A DNA stretch of 64,000 nt from contig JAFWOU010000029.1 of NCBI GenBank assembly GCA_017509715.1, forward strand, positions 62,001-126,000, written 5' to 3'. The position numbers were made by a program, and so were the translations under genes. The stretch comes from Paludibacteraceae bacterium (GTDB lineage Bacteria > Bacteroidota > Bacteroidia > Bacteroidales > Paludibacteraceae). The notes beneath the pieces were generated by a model. The model saw only the letters and a list, made by a program, of their open reading frames with translations, was not told where the DNA came from and searched no databases. This document shows, one piece after another, positions 25,050-34,033 of this stretch (the first letter of the stretch is position 1; each line of letters starts with the position of its first letter).

Positions 25050-26630
25050 TTATCCAATGTAATTATTTCGATCCAACGAACGATACGAGATAGCTTCGAG
25101 CATGTGCTTCTTCTGGATATTCTCGGAGCCTTCCAGGTCAGCAATGGTACGTGCGACTTTGAGGATGCGATCATAGGCACGAGCCGAGAAACCCAACTTG
25201 GTCATCGTGTACTCAAGCAGTTTGTCCGACTCGGCATCTAGGGCGCAGTACTGCCGCACCATCTTATTATTCATCATGGCGTTGCAATGCACCAATTTGC
25301 TATGCTTGAACCTTTCCGTCTGAATGGCTCTGGCTCGGAGCACCCGTTCACGAATAGCCGCGGAAGTCTCACCCGGTTGGTCGTCCCGCAACTGGTCATA
25401 CGGCACGGCTTCAATCTCGCATTGGATGTCGATTCGATCCAAAAGCGGCCCACTAATCTTCGACATATATCGATGCACTTGAGCCGGAGTACAGGTACAC
25501 GGATGCGCAGGGTTGTTCTCTCCGTAATGGCCGCAGGGACAGGGGTTCATCGCAGCCACGAGCATGAACGATGCCGGGTAATCGACTGTCTCCTTGGTAC
25601 GTGCCACCGTAATATGTCGATCCTCCAGCGGCTGACGCATGACTTCCAGCACAGAACGCTTATATTCAGGTAGCTCGTCAAGAAATAAAACACCGTTATG
25701 GGCCAATGAGATCTCTCCCGGATGGGGATTGGTACCTCCTCCAACGAGTGCCGTGTCGGTTATCGTATGGTGCGGACTTCTAAACGGACGCTGCACGATA
25801 AGCGCACTACTGGTGCCTTTGCGCTTGTTGGTTAGACCTACGATGGAGTGGATCTTGGTCGTCTCCAGTGCTTCTTCGAGCGTCAGCGGAGGAAGGATAG
25901 TCGGGATGCGCTTGGCAATCATCGATTTACCGGCTCCCGGAGGACCAATCATGATCATGTTATGGCCACCGGCTGCGGCAATCTCTACGGCACGGCGCAC
26001 CTTGAATTGTCCGCGAACGTCCGAGAAGTCGACATCTGTCGGGAAAGCCAACTCATCAAATATCTTCTGCGTATCTACCTGCGTCGGAAGCCACGGTTCG
26101 TCCGGATTCAGGTCATCTTTGGGTTCGCCATTCAGGAAACGGATCACCTCCATCAGGTTCTTCAGTCCGTACACCTCCAGGCCATCTACCACAGCGGCTT
26201 CCTCCGCATTCTCTTCCGGCAAGATGAGTCCTTTGAATCCGGCTTTGCGTGCACACAGGGCAATTGGTAGTGCGCCACGAATGGGTTGCAACGAGCCATC
26301 CAACGACAATTCGCCTACCATCATATAGTTGGCCAGTTCTTTGGATTTGATCTTCTCGCCTCCGGCCAGCAAACCAATCGCCAGGGGCAGGTCATAGAGC
26401 GCACCTTCTTTCTTAATGTCCGCGGGAGCCAGATTGATGGTGAACGAACGGTGGAGCGCCTCCAGGTTGTTGACTGTCAGCGCAGCCATGATGCGTTCGT
26501 GTGACTCTTTGACGGACGTATCCGGCAGTCCTACCATCATAAAATCGAAGCCCGGGGTAGCGTGAACCTCTATCGTCACGATCACGGCATCTATACCTAC
26601 CGGTGCTGCACTATATATCTTGATTAACAT
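25050..26630 (-). CDS. YifB/ComM family Mg-chelatase-like AAA ATPase
   Basis: 526 residues. N-terminal Lon-protease-like fold ([18 protein letters not shown]), ChlI domain with Walker [16 protein letters not shown] (about 220), Walker [11 protein letters not shown], and a C-terminal Mg-chelatase region with CPCGHYGE and [20 protein letters not shown]. ComM helicases act in branch migration during natural transformation in other phyla. Length and domains are complete. It precedes bcp on the same strand. Confidence 0.95.
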   Translation of the reverse strand: MLIKIYSAAPVGIDAVIVTIEVHATPGFDFMMVGLPDTSVKESHERIMAALTVNNLEALHRSFTINLAPADIKKEGALYDLPLAIGLLAGGEKIKSKELANYMMVGELSLDGSLQPIRGALPIALCARKAGFKGLILPEENAEEAAVVDGLEVYGLKNLMEVIRFLNGEPKDDLNPDEPWLPTQVDTQKIFDELAFPTDVDFSDVRGQFKVRRAVEIAAAGGHNMIMIGPPGAGKSMIAKRIPTILPPLTLEEALETTKIHSIVGLTNKRKGTSSALIVQRPFRSPHHTITDTALVGGGTNPHPGEISLAHNGVLFLDELPEYKRSVLEVMRQPLEDRHITVARTKETVDYPASFMLVAAMNPCPCGHYGENNPAHPCTCTPAQVHRYMSKISGPLLDRIDIQCEIEAVPYDQLRDDQPGETSAAIRERVLRARAIQTERFKHSKLVHCNAMMNNKMVRQYCALDAESDKLLEYTMTKLGFSARAYDRILKVARTIADLEGSENIQKKHMLEAISYRSLDRNNYIG

Positions 26631-26683
26631 ATACTAATGTTTATAATGTTTATGTCTTTTGTCTTTTTTCTTTCGACTTTCGA

Positions 26684-27109
26684 CTATCTCCGTCTATGGT
26701 GCCAATGCCACGTTGGATTGAGCGAGTTTCGATGGATGAAATGTCCCGGTGGCTGGAACGCGTATTCATAGTGATTGATTTGCTCTGCCTCATTGGCTCT
26801 GTTGAGCACTATTCCCACCACATCAAAACGGATATTCCGACTATCGTGCATGTGCTTCTTGTACGCATTGGCCGCTGCCACAATACGTTGCTTCTTGAGA
26901 TAATCCACAGCCTCTTCCGGGGCGCCTCCGAGCAGGGATGTACGCGTCTTGACTTCCACGAAAATGATCTCCTGTTTGTTCGCCGCGATGATATCCACCT
27001 CCAAATGTCCCATATGCCAGTTGGTCTCCAGAATCTTCAATCCCTTCTTCTGAAGCAGCTCCACAGCCAACTCCTCTCCGCGCTTTCCTATCTCATTATG
27101 CTGAGCCAT
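26684..27109 (-). CDS. YraN family (UPF0102) endonuclease-like protein
   Basis: 141 residues from ATG at 27107-27109. RecB-type nuclease fold: GKRGEELAVELLQKKG, GHLEVDIIA and IIFVEVKTRTS (catalytic E-V-K). It is a conserved single-domain protein; function unproven. A longer frame to 27184 overlaps the promoter and is not used. Short CTTTCGA repeats follow its stop codon. Confidence 0.92.
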   Translation of the reverse strand: MAQHNEIGKRGEELAVELLQKKGLKILETNWHMGHLEVDIIAANKQEIIFVEVKTRTSLLGGAPEEAVDYLKKQRIVAAANAYKKHMHDSRNIRFDVVGIVLNRANEAEQINHYEYAFQPPGHFIHRNSLNPTWHWHHRRR

Positions 27110-27142
27110 ATGGTGATCAATTTCCTGAAAATATTTCGGCTG

Positions 27143-27173
27143 CAAAGGTACGAAAAAATCCGCACATACGCAA
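27143..27173 (-). promoter_or_regulatory. Promoter of the YraN-type gene (minus strand)
   Basis: On the minus strand TTG (27173) and TACCTTTG (27150-27143), spacing 23. Confidence 0.7.
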
Positions 27174-27202
27174 GCCTTTCTCAAAAAAATAGTGCCTTTA
27201 TC

Positions 27203-28147
27203 CTATTTTTTTTCTGGGTCTTCAATGCGATTATACAATGCCAATTGTTTCTCCAATTCCGCTTTGAACTGTTCACGCAGGGACTGCGGTTGCAGAATCT
27301 CCAATTCCGAACCATAGGTGCGGAGCTGCTGAATAAAATCCAAAGTCGGAGCTACGAACCACTCGAAAACGCATGGCTCAACCTCCTTTTGTGAGTGATG
27401 CAGCGGTAATGAACGCAGGTACTTGGCTGCAATCGGAATGACACGTGCCTGAATGATCTCGGGAGTATAGTCTTTGCCGCAGAATACACCGTAATACCCT
27501 GAGAAATAGGCCTGTGGATGGAATTTCCTCGGCTGCCTGAACTTCTTTTCCGTCCGTTTCACATACTGCACTCGATCCAAGGCATAGATTCGCGGTTCGT
27601 TCTTGGGGGTGTCGTGTTTGTCATCAATCTCTTCCACCAATCCCAACACGTACCAACGCTGCTTAAATACCTTCAGACACAGCGGTGCCAATAGAAACTC
27701 ATGAGGTGCTTCTTTGCTATCAAAACGCAGATGTGCCACTTGCAGCATCTTCTTCTCTCGCATTGCCTCTACAATCGTCGTCAGGTACTCCGTTCCGGCA
27801 GGGATAGGCTCGTATAGAATCTTTTCTTTCAAGTTGCGACTGGCACTAAGCGACTGACTCATAGCAAATTGCGAGAGCAACCATTGCTTCGTCTGACTAT
27901 TACTATCCGAATCGGGAATATAATACTGTCCACCATATGGCGAACGTTGACATTTGATCTCGATGTCAAACAGTTCCTCAATCTCCTTGAGGCAACGAAA
28001 GAATGTCCGTTCCGGAATGCGCGATTCGTGGTATTCGTTTAGATTCGCATGCTGCCAACGTCGATCAATCTCAGCCTTCGTGATCTTCCCGGCCGATCGA
28101 ATCGTATCCACCAACCAGATGTATTTGTTGTAATGTATTACTGCCAT
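27203..28147 (-). CDS. WYL domain transcriptional regulator
   Basis: 314 residues. The N-terminal part (about 1-75) is a winged-helix-like region with RIPERTFFRCLKEIEELFDIEI; the middle and C-terminal parts form a WYL domain (PLCLKVFKQRWYVLGL near 190) and a WCX-type end. WYL proteins often regulate defence or DNA-damage genes and bind nucleic acid or nucleotide ligands. It sits at the left edge of an accessory island containing AbiE and nuclease genes, so it could control it (inference). Confidence 0.87.
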   Translation of the reverse strand: MAVIHYNKYIWLVDTIRSAGKITKAEIDRRWQHANLNEYHESRIPERTFFRCLKEIEELFDIEIKCQRSPYGGQYYIPDSDSNSQTKQWLLSQFAMSQSLSASRNLKEKILYEPIPAGTEYLTTIVEAMREKKMLQVAHLRFDSKEAPHEFLLAPLCLKVFKQRWYVLGLVEEIDDKHDTPKNEPRIYALDRVQYVKRTEKKFRQPRKFHPQAYFSGYYGVFCGKDYTPEIIQARVIPIAAKYLRSLPLHHSQKEVEPCVFEWFVAPTLDFIQQLRTYGSELEILQPQSLREQFKAELEKQLALYNRIEDPEKK

Positions 28148-28165
28148 GGTATTAATTTCTTAATT

Positions 28166-28516
28166 TTATGACTCAAACGGATGGGATTGACGGTATTCGA
28201 ACTGGAGGGAGTTGAATTTCCACGCCCATGGAGTACCGTAGGTTTTGCCGTTTGAGCCAATGTGGTTAGCAGCTTCAAACTCTGCTTTTAGTTGGGCTTT
28301 TCCTTCTGGAGTACCGTAGTGCTTGGCCATATGGGCATTGGCATAGGCAAAGACAGCAGAGTTATGTTTCTGCTTTGGGGATTGATTTTTCTGATAAGTT
28401 TCTTCGCGAGTGCGATAGAATTGCTTGCCGTTACGCATGTAAAAGTACCCGGAGTCCTTTCCGTTGGTTTTGCCGTGGATTTGGTTGATCGCTGACGCGG
28501 TATCTATTTCTGCCAT
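28166..28516 (-). CDS. Small conserved-looking protein of unknown function
   Basis: 116 residues, polar, with YFYMRNGKQFYRTREETYQ, NSAVFAYANAHMAKHYGTPEG and a Trp-containing end. No known domain is recognised by me; I believe similar short proteins occur in Bacteroidales and their mobile elements. The transcript starts near 28666 and crosses an 11-base tandem array before the start codon. It is upstream of the WYL gene by 18 bases. Confidence 0.7.
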   Translation of the reverse strand: MAEIDTASAINQIHGKTNGKDSGYFYMRNGKQFYRTREETYQKNQSPKQKHNSAVFAYANAHMAKHYGTPEGKAQLKAEFEAANHIGSNGKTYGTPWAWKFNSLQFEYRQSHPFES

Positions 28517-28623
28517 AAATAAAAGTTTTTAATTGTATATTATATATTTATATATAATATAGTAAGATTGTACAAAAATTGGTCTTGTCTGGGCTTGACA
28601 GAGGCTTGATGTTAGCTTTGACC

Positions 28624-28656
28624 GTCGGTTGACTGTCGGTTCACTGTCGGTTCAAT
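28624..28656. repeat. 11-base array in the leader of the 116-residue protein
   Basis: Three units GTCGGTTGACT, GTCGGTTCACT, GTCGGTTCAAT. The period equals that of the array at 9370-9479 although the sequence differs. It lies in the transcribed leader just downstream of the minus-strand promoter. Confidence 0.8.
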
Positions 28657-28672
28657 CTGCACTTTGACTGTG

Positions 28673-28703
28673 CAAAGGTAGTGCTTTTTTATGACATATG
28701 CAA
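28673..28703 (-). promoter_or_regulatory. Promoter of the 116-residue protein gene (minus strand)
   Basis: Minus-strand TTG (28703) and TACCTTTG (28680-28673), spacing 23. The predicted leader is about 150 bases and contains the 11-base repeats. Confidence 0.65.
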
Positions 28704-28853
28704 ATATTTCGGAAGAAAATTGTAAGATTTGGTGAAAATATGCAAAATTTGCGGGATTTAATCCCATGGAAAAGAAGAAAGAAAAACGCGAGCCTGATGA
28801 CTCGCGCACTCGACAAAGAGGATCTGGATAAAATCCGGGGTAATGGACATACG

Positions 28854-29063
28854 TTATTTTATAGCGGCGCGTTGTTGGAGGTGTTGCTCTTTACGAGCGG
28901 CGCGGTTGCGTTTGATAGTGGTGTAGTAGCCGAAGCCGGCCATTGGATGACGCCATTCTTCGTCTTCGATACGCTCCCACTCGGCGTTTTCACGGCGGCG
29001 GATTTTGAGTTCTTGACACCAGAAACGGATGTCGGACAAAAGTCGTTTAGTATGTTTGAACAT
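28854..29063 (-). CDS. Small charged protein of unknown function
   Basis: 69 residues, rich in Arg, Glu and Lys (MFKHTKRLLSDIRFWCQELK..., later WERIEDEEWRHPMAGFGYYT). Codon use matches the genome and a TAATTTTTG-like sequence lies upstream on the minus strand. The opposite-strand frame over the same bases is hydrophobic and shadow-like. No domain recognised. Confidence 0.55.
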   Translation of the reverse strand: MFKHTKRLLSDIRFWCQELKIRRRENAEWERIEDEEWRHPMAGFGYYTTIKRNRAARKEQHLQQRAAIK

Positions 29064-29143
29064 AGTTGCAATGTTTAGTCAAAAATTACCAATATTGTCA
29101 ATATTTTCTTTGAATTGTCATTCAAAGCAGGAAACGAACTAAT

Positions 29144-29233
29144 TTATTTTCTCTTTAGTTTGCGTTTGATATAACGGATGACGCGTTGGTAGAAGTGTTT
29201 GTTGTCAGTTTTGGCCGCTTGATTGCACAACAA
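29144..29233 (-). CDS. Possible small basic protein or gene remnant
   Basis: 29 codons from TTG at 29231-29233, ending in a strongly basic helix (FYQRVIRYIKRKLKRK). The frame is open further upstream without ATG and overlaps the terminator hairpin. The protein-like composition suggests a decayed or non-ATG-started gene. Confidence 0.3.
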   Translation of the reverse strand: MLCNQAAKTDNKHFYQRVIRYIKRKLKRK

Positions 29234-29276
29234 AAAAGCGGTAAGTCCGCATATTGGATTTACCGCTTGGAATTTT
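29234..29276 (-). terminator. Terminator hairpin after the AAA ATPase gene
   Basis: Stem AAGCGGTAAGTCC / GGATTTACCGCTT (29236-29248 with 29256-29268), with T-rich flanks on both strands. It ends the minus-strand AAA/DUF4143 gene (29306-30505) and could work in both directions. Confidence 0.75.
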
Positions 29277-29305
29277 GTTCCCCGACGGGGAATTAAATAA
29301 CTTAT

Positions 29306-30505
29306 TTAATAGAGCAGGCCGAACATCCAGAGAGGGATCTTGTTCTCGAAGCCCATATCTATGTCATCTGCTACTACATAACTATTTGGGATATTGGCTA
29401 TTTGTCCGAAACCTTTGCTTTTGCCACCCACTTCAAACAAATACTTTTTATCTGCAACGATGTCCCCTTTCTGCGGCATGGCTATCTTATGTCCCTTCGC
29501 CAACATCGAGGCACAGAAAGTTTCACGCATCGTGCCGGTATCGGCATTGGGGGACAATGCATACATTAGGTTCGTGTTGTTGAATAAAATCTTCTCGGGC
29601 TTATTGACTTGCTCCCATCCTTCGGTCGCTGCATACAATCTGCGAATCAAAGCTGCCTGATCCAATAGTTCGATGAGTTTGAGCAGCACATTACGCGAAG
29701 CGTTCAGAGACTTGCCCAGAGCAGAGATATTCAGCGTGTATGGATTTTGTTGCGCTAAGATAGCTAACAGAGGTTTGATCTTATAGACCGATTCGTATTC
29801 TAAATTAGATACAGCCGGTATCTCATTGAAGATAATGGTGTCAATCACTTGGCTTAATCGCTCGCCAAAGTTCATGGTTTGATCTCGATAGAACGGGTAG
29901 TATCCTTCTTTGATATAGCGCTCAAAATACAAAAGCACTTTGATGTTCTGCTTAATTGTGATGTCACGGCTTATTTCCACATGACGAGAAACCAGTTCCT
30001 CCAAGGATACTGGCGGTAAATCCGCCATACCTTCCATTTTGAGGTATTCGCGGAAACTCAGACCATGCATGGTATATACGCCACAACGCCGGGATAAGTC
30101 ATATGTCTGCTTAATAATATCCAAAGCATTACTTCCTGTCACAACTACATGAAGATGTGGATAAGCATCGTAGATATTCTTAAGCTCCTGCGCCCAATTT
30201 CCGTACTTGTGTATCTCATCAAGGAATAGATGAGTTATATCGTGCGTGTACGCGTATTCTGCCAAATCCAATAAGGTGTGAGAGGCAAACCAAAAATGAT
30301 CTACAGAACAATACAGCACCTTACTTTTATCCGAAAACGTACGCAAGATATGCTGCATTAGCATCGTTGTTTTACCGGAACCTTTCGGACCGCGGATCAG
30401 AATAAGCTGGTCATCCCAGTTTATATCCTCATACAGATAACGCATCTGCGTGAACCCGGAATAGCGCTCCAATAAGCGATAAAAGAAATTGACTAATTGC
30501 TCCAT
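29306..30505 (-). CDS. AAA+ ATPase with DUF4143-type C-terminus
   Basis: 399 residues. Walker A IRGPKGSGKTTMLMQH (about 38-50), Walker B HLFLDEIHKYGNW, VVTGSNALDI, then a C-terminal part with KSLNASRNVLLKLIELLDQAALIRRL (winged helix) and FEVGGKSKGFGQI, a nuclease-like Glu/Lys pattern found in DUF4143 proteins. Widespread in Bacteroidales, function unproven. It has its own promoter and terminator, so it is a single-gene unit. Confidence 0.88.
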   Translation of the reverse strand: MEQLVNFFYRLLERYSGFTQMRYLYEDINWDDQLILIRGPKGSGKTTMLMQHILRTFSDKSKVLYCSVDHFWFASHTLLDLAEYAYTHDITHLFLDEIHKYGNWAQELKNIYDAYPHLHVVVTGSNALDIIKQTYDLSRRCGVYTMHGLSFREYLKMEGMADLPPVSLEELVSRHVEISRDITIKQNIKVLLYFERYIKEGYYPFYRDQTMNFGERLSQVIDTIIFNEIPAVSNLEYESVYKIKPLLAILAQQNPYTLNISALGKSLNASRNVLLKLIELLDQAALIRRLYAATEGWEQVNKPEKILFNNTNLMYALSPNADTGTMRETFCASMLAKGHKIAMPQKGDIVADKKYLFEVGGKSKGFGQIANIPNSYVVADDIDMGFENKIPLWMFGLLY

Positions 30506-30603
30506 ATTCTTTACTTTATATGTGTTAATAAATATTGAGTTTCTTACTTTCTATAGTAATATATCAATAGCAAATTTTACTTTTAAAAGTTAAAAAAACG
30601 CTG

Positions 30604-30634
30604 CAAAGGTACAACAAAAAAATGAAATATGCAA
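30604..30634 (-). promoter_or_regulatory. Promoter of the AAA/DUF4143 gene (minus strand)
   Basis: Minus-strand TTG (30634) and TACCTTTG (30611-30604), spacing 23; start codon about 100 bases downstream. Confidence 0.7.
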
Positions 30635-30654
30635 ATAAATTTGTAAAATTAAAG

Positions 30655-30681
30655 CAAAAACGGCCACAAAAATGTGACCGA
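30655..30681 (-). terminator. Terminator after the GIY-YIG gene (minus strand)
   Basis: Stem CGGCCACA / TGTGACCG (30661-30668 with 30673-30680) followed on the minus strand by TTTTTG. Confidence 0.65.
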
Positions 30682-30768
30682 AGAGCAAAATCATTTTATT
30701 AAAGAATTAGAAAAAGATATGACTCAATGCATATCTAACATTGTCCATTAGTGTGGCAATGAAAGGTA

Positions 30769-31455
30769 TTATGCTTTGAAGAATATACTAAGTAGTGAAG
30801 CTTCGTTCTCATGGACAAACTCTTCTGCAATCTGCTTCGATTCTTCCTCTAACATGAAAAGCGCATAATCTTCGTATTCCTCGCGCCAAAAACCATCGCG
30901 AATATCAGCTCCATAAAACATATTATCCTCACCGAAGTACTTGTCATAGAACTTTCGCTCCTCCTCGCTCATGGACTCGACATTCCCCAACTTGCTCGCA
31001 ACTGACTGATAAAGGGGATATTTGGAGTTCAGATGCATAGTAGCATAGTTCTCAATCTGTTCATCAATTCGCTTAGCCTTCATCTCAGAATCTACCTCCA
31101 ACGTAAACTTGCGATTATACCCTTTTTCAGGATTGGTGGCCTGGAATTGTTGAATGTAAAAATCCTCACGTTCATTCAGCGATTGAATAAGTTCTTCGCG
31201 ATCGGCATTTCTCACTGTTTCAAGGATTTCGTATTTGGGTTCACCTTGCTCTCGAAGCGCGCTTAAGTACTCTCTGTTACATAAATGCGGCGTTGGATGA
31301 AGATGTTCGTTGTGGCACACTTCCGGATCGCGGCATGTCCGTCCGATATATACTTTGCCGTTTGGAAATGTGTACATTTACACCACACCTTCCAACATAT
31401 AATACTCCTCGGGAAGTCCCGATTCAATCAACGAATAAAGCGTTTCTTTATCCAT
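30769..31455 (-). pseudogene. GIY-YIG endonuclease gene interrupted by an in-frame stop at the GIY tyrosine
   Basis: Reading from ATG at 31453-31455 gives 25 codons (MDKETLYSLIES...YYMLEGVV), then TAA at 31378-31380, then in the same frame MYTFPNGKVYIGRTC and 202 residues to the end. The joined product would read GVV-Y-MYTFPNGKVYIGRT, the normal GIY...YIG pair, so the TAA sits exactly where a tyrosine codon (TAT or TAC) is expected: one base change. The promoter is upstream of the first part. Either the gene is inactivated, or the 202-residue part is started separately at ATG 31377 without the first catalytic motif. Confidence 0.75.
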
Positions 31456-31481
31456 AATTGTTGTATGTTTGATTTTCTTTG

Positions 31482-31512
31482 CAAAGGTACGAAAAATATT
31501 GCAAATACGCAA
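31482..31512 (-). promoter_or_regulatory. Promoter of the GIY-YIG gene (minus strand)
   Basis: Minus-strand TTG (31512) and TACCTTTG (31489-31482), spacing 23. It lies upstream of the 25-codon first part, supporting that part as the true gene start. Confidence 0.7.
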
Positions 31513-31541
31513 ATATTTTTGCATTTTTCTTCAATAACTGC

Positions 31542-31817
31542 CTACATTATTTGTTCGTTGATTTGTTGCCGAATCTCTTCTTTGGCATGAGCTCGGACGA
31601 TGCCGCTAACCATGCGGTGGCCAGCTTTCTGTCGCTTGTGTCCACCAAATGACGTGGCATCTTCCATCCATGCAGCATACGAGCCACCATGGTTTGATAC
31701 ATATTTAGACACGCGATTCTTCGGCATCTCGTCCCGCTTATGTGGATTCTTGCCCAACGGATGCATGAAACTAAAGCGCTTCAAAATCTCCTTATCGTGT
31801 AAATAACTCCGGCTCAT
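31542..31817 (-). CDS. Small basic protein of unknown function
   Basis: 91 residues from ATG at 31815-31817. Basic, with HPLGKNPHKRDEMPKNRVSKYV and GGHKRQKAGHRM. No domain recognised; the composition suggests a nucleic-acid-associated or conserved hypothetical protein. It follows the abiEii gene by nine bases and may belong to that transcript. Confidence 0.65.
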   Translation of the reverse strand: MSRSYLHDKEILKRFSFMHPLGKNPHKRDEMPKNRVSKYVSNHGGSYAAWMEDATSFGGHKRQKAGHRMVSGIVRAHAKEEIRQQINEQIM

Positions 31818-31825
31818 ACAAACTA

Positions 31826-32524
31826 TTAGATTCCCGCAATCAACGGACATGCCGCAAACAGTTCCAGCCCCGACGCAGTCTCCTGAATCAGATCCTTCCG
31901 CGCAAAGTTCTTCGACGCATTATCCGGCAACACCTCTCCCAAACCTTGCATCAAGATACGCGAGGAATAGCCTCTGACTTTCCGAGCACACTCCTGCGCG
32001 TATTCACTCGCCGATTTCCCTGTCCGTAGCCGCACAATTTCTTCGTTGATTTCCGTACGTTTCTGCAGGAAAAACCAAACGTCATAGATGTCTCGCGGTG
32101 TGATCCGTTCGCCCAACGCACACATCTTATGCGCAAACATATCCGGCAGCGTCATGACGCGAATGTCGGTGCCGAGCAAGGAACGTATCTCATAGTGATT
32201 TGGGTACTCCCGATTGCTCACTTCCACTTTCAGCATCCGTTCACCTTTGCCATAGTTCAGCACTAAGATTGGTCCGTAGAACTTCATCGCTTCATCGTCA
32301 ATCGTGCCGAACTTAAGCAATAGATTATGCAGTTCCTGATAGACGAATTCGGTTTTCGATGCATCCAGTAGGTTGAAGTCTAAGTCCGTGGAGAAACGCG
32401 TCAGACCATGGAAGAGCATGAGCGATGTGCCACCCTTGAAAGCCAACAGCCGGCTCAGTTCGGGGTGACGGAAGATAGCAAGCAGCACTTGCATCATGTA
32501 ATAGCGATGTTTATTGATGTCCAT
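31826..32524 (-). CDS. AbiEii-type nucleotidyltransferase toxin
   Basis: 232 residues from ATG at 32522-32524. Nucleotidyltransferase signature: LAFKGGTSLMLFHG, then FSTDLDFNLLD, the GG...S and D-x-D pattern of the Pol-beta fold in AbiEii/AbiGii toxins, followed by HKMCALGERITPRDIYDVWFFL. These toxins of type IV systems block growth, some by modifying tRNA 3' ends, and can give phage resistance. It overlaps the antitoxin gene by 14 bases, as is usual for the pair. Confidence 0.92.
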   Translation of the reverse strand: MDINKHRYYMMQVLLAIFRHPELSRLLAFKGGTSLMLFHGLTRFSTDLDFNLLDASKTEFVYQELHNLLLKFGTIDDEAMKFYGPILVLNYGKGERMLKVEVSNREYPNHYEIRSLLGTDIRVMTLPDMFAHKMCALGERITPRDIYDVWFFLQKRTEINEEIVRLRTGKSASEYAQECARKVRGYSSRILMQGLGEVLPDNASKNFARKDLIQETASGLELFAACPLIAGI

Positions 32525-33077
32525 TGAGTAGCGCCTCCACACGCTTGGTAAGTATCGGTGAGTTATAAATCGGCAAGATCTGCCGGATGAGTTCTTGATT
32601 GAGTGGCCTGAGGTTATCAAAATAGCATTGTCCGGCACTCAGATACACCATATCCAGGAATGCACGTTCAGGTGTCGCAATGGCGATGTTATCTCGCTGT
32701 TCGATACCAGCCATGTTGGCCCATAGCATTGGATTGATCTTCCGAAAGACGTACGATTTGCCATCTATCTCTACGGTGCGAGATAGGTAACTGATACAAG
32801 TGATGTCCTCGGAGTATTGGAATGTGACTCCGGCTCGAGCCAAGACGTACTCCAGCGATATATACGAAGGCTTAAAGAGCGTACATGCCATCTCCTGCTC
32901 ATCGTACTTGGGTTTGGTGTATATCCCGCTTCGCGGTGAACGTAGGGCTCCTGTCCGCACATAGTAACGTAACGAACGTACCAGCGATTCGCGGTTGCGG
33001 GTTGTATCTTGCAGCGCTAACCATTGGGCAGTAAACACCGTTCTGGAGTTGGATAATATGGTACTTAAAACATCCAT
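32511..33077 (-). CDS. AbiEi-type antitoxin
   Basis: 188 residues. N-terminal winged-helix region (RNRESLVRSLRYYVRTGALRSP), then the C-terminal domain typical for AbiEi (YISLEYVLARAGVTFQYSEDI, ATPERAFLDMVYLS). AbiEi antitoxins repress their own promoter and counter AbiEii. The gene is first in the minus-strand operon, directly after a promoter, which fits autoregulation. Confidence 0.9.
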   Translation of the reverse strand: MDVLSTILSNSRTVFTAQWLALQDTTRNRESLVRSLRYYVRTGALRSPRSGIYTKPKYDEQEMACTLFKPSYISLEYVLARAGVTFQYSEDITCISYLSRTVEIDGKSYVFRKINPMLWANMAGIEQRDNIAIATPERAFLDMVYLSAGQCYFDNLRPLNQELIRQILPIYNSPILTKRVEALLNGHQ

Positions 33078-33116
33078 CGTGAACTATAAATAACAATTAT
33101 TTGTCGTTTCAGTGCA

Positions 33117-33147
33117 CAAAAGTACTGCTTTTTTTTTAATTGATCAA
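33117..33147 (-). promoter_or_regulatory. Promoter of the abiE operon (minus strand)
   Basis: Minus-strand TTG (33147) and TACTTTTG (33124-33117), spacing 23. It diverges from the promoter at 33165-33195. Confidence 0.7.
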
Positions 33148-33164
33148 ATTTTTTTGCATAAAAA

Positions 33165-33195
33165 TTGCATAATTCAAAATTTTGTAGTAATTTTG
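33165..33195 (+). promoter_or_regulatory. Promoter of the UDG-family gene
   Basis: TTG at 33165 and TAATTTTG at 33188-33195, spacing 23; divergent to the abiE promoter with 18 bases between the two elements. Confidence 0.7.
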
Positions 33196-33237
33196 TGCCA
33201 AAATTCCATTAAACAATGATTGGAATAGGAGAAATTA

Positions 33238-33984
33238 ATGCCCACAACCCACAAAATAGAACATCATCCGTTGCAACCGTTTTTGCCGGAGAACGCACGG
33301 CTGTTGATGCTTGGCAGTTTTCCACCGCCCAAAGAACGGTGGTGTATGGACTTTTTCTACCCAAACCCGCAAAACGACATGTGGCGAATCATGGGGCAAG
33401 TCTTCTTCGCTGACAAACAGCATTTTGAAGTGCCAAGTGACCAAGTACCAAGTACAAAGGGGCGCAAAGCAGAATTTAATTACGACGAAATCGTCTCTTT
33501 CTGCCGGAAACAAGGCATCGCTATCTTTGACACCGCACAAGCCGTTCGACGCTTGCAAGGCAACGCAGCAGACGAACATCTGGAGATTGTCGAGCAGACA
33601 GATATAGCCGCGTTACTGCATCAAATCCCGCATTGCCATGACATCTGTTGCACAGGAGGCAGAGCTGCTGAGACCCTAGCGGAAATACTGCATACCTTGA
33701 CACCCAAAGTTGGCGAATATGTCGAAACTACCTTTGCCGACAGAACGATCCGTTTTTGGCGCATGCCATCCACCTCACGTGCCTATCCCTTGTCTCTTGA
33801 CAACAAAGCAGCAGCCTACCAACGGATGTTCAACGAACTACAATCCGTCAACTGGCTCCCTGCCGATGAAGATCTCATTTTTTCTCACGCGCGCATAAAT
33901 AATATAAGGATATACTTGCCAGAAAACAGCCAAAATTCGTTAAATCACGCAAATTTATTTGCATATCTCAATAATTATTTGTAA
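33238..33984 (+). CDS. Uracil-DNA glycosylase family protein with a NUDIX-derived C-terminal tail
   Basis: 248 residues. Residues about 8-200 match the Bacteroidales UDG-fold family: HPLQPFLPENARLLMLGSFPPP, YPNPQNDMWRIM, and PSTSRAYPLSLDNKAAAYQRMF. Such enzymes remove damaged bases such as uracil or hypoxanthine. From about residue 200 the sequence NELQSVNWLPADEDLI is nearly identical in DNA to the 3' end of the NUDIX gene at 36701-37168, and then the frame runs on into AT-rich sequence reaching the next promoter. The natural end has thus probably been replaced. An AAGT-word array (33428-33456) lies in frame. Confidence 0.82.
   Translation: MPTTHKIEHHPLQPFLPENARLLMLGSFPPPKERWCMDFFYPNPQNDMWRIMGQVFFADKQHFEVPSDQVPSTKGRKAEFNYDEIVSFCRKQGIAIFDTAQAVRRLQGNAADEHLEIVEQTDIAALLHQIPHCHDICCTGGRAAETLAEILHTLTPKVGEYVETTFADRTIRFWRMPSTSRAYPLSLDNKAAAYQRMFNELQSVNWLPADEDLIFSHARINNIRIYLPENSQNSLNHANLFAYLNNYL
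33428..33456. repeat. In-frame short array in the UDG-family gene
   Basis: Units AAGTGCC, AAGTGACC, AAGTACC, AAGTACA: period 7 with one 8-base unit. Encodes a short Pro/Ser/Gln/Lys-rich loop. Confidence 0.7.
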
Positions 33985-33989
33985 TTTTG
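33959..33989 (+). promoter_or_regulatory. Promoter of the dtd operon
   Basis: TTGCATATCTC at 33959 and TAATTTTG at 33982-33989, spacing 23. It overlaps the end of the UDG-family gene, consistent with that end being a read-through into former intergenic sequence. Confidence 0.65.
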
Positions 33990-34033
33990 CAACGGATTTA
34001 GAAATGGAATAACGCAACCCAATTTATATACCG

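Larger units (their letters stand above)
28517..28853 (-). other. Gene-free region upstream of the small protein gene
   Basis: About 337 bases without a supported gene. It holds a three-unit 11-base array (28624-28656) and a minus-strand promoter (28673-28703); the remainder is AT-rich with a TA-rich stretch near 28536-28562. Confidence 0.7.

Noticed and set aside
28698..29078. Plus-strand 126-codon frame
   Set aside because: It mirrors the more protein-like minus-strand 69-residue gene and begins within or near a minus-strand promoter.
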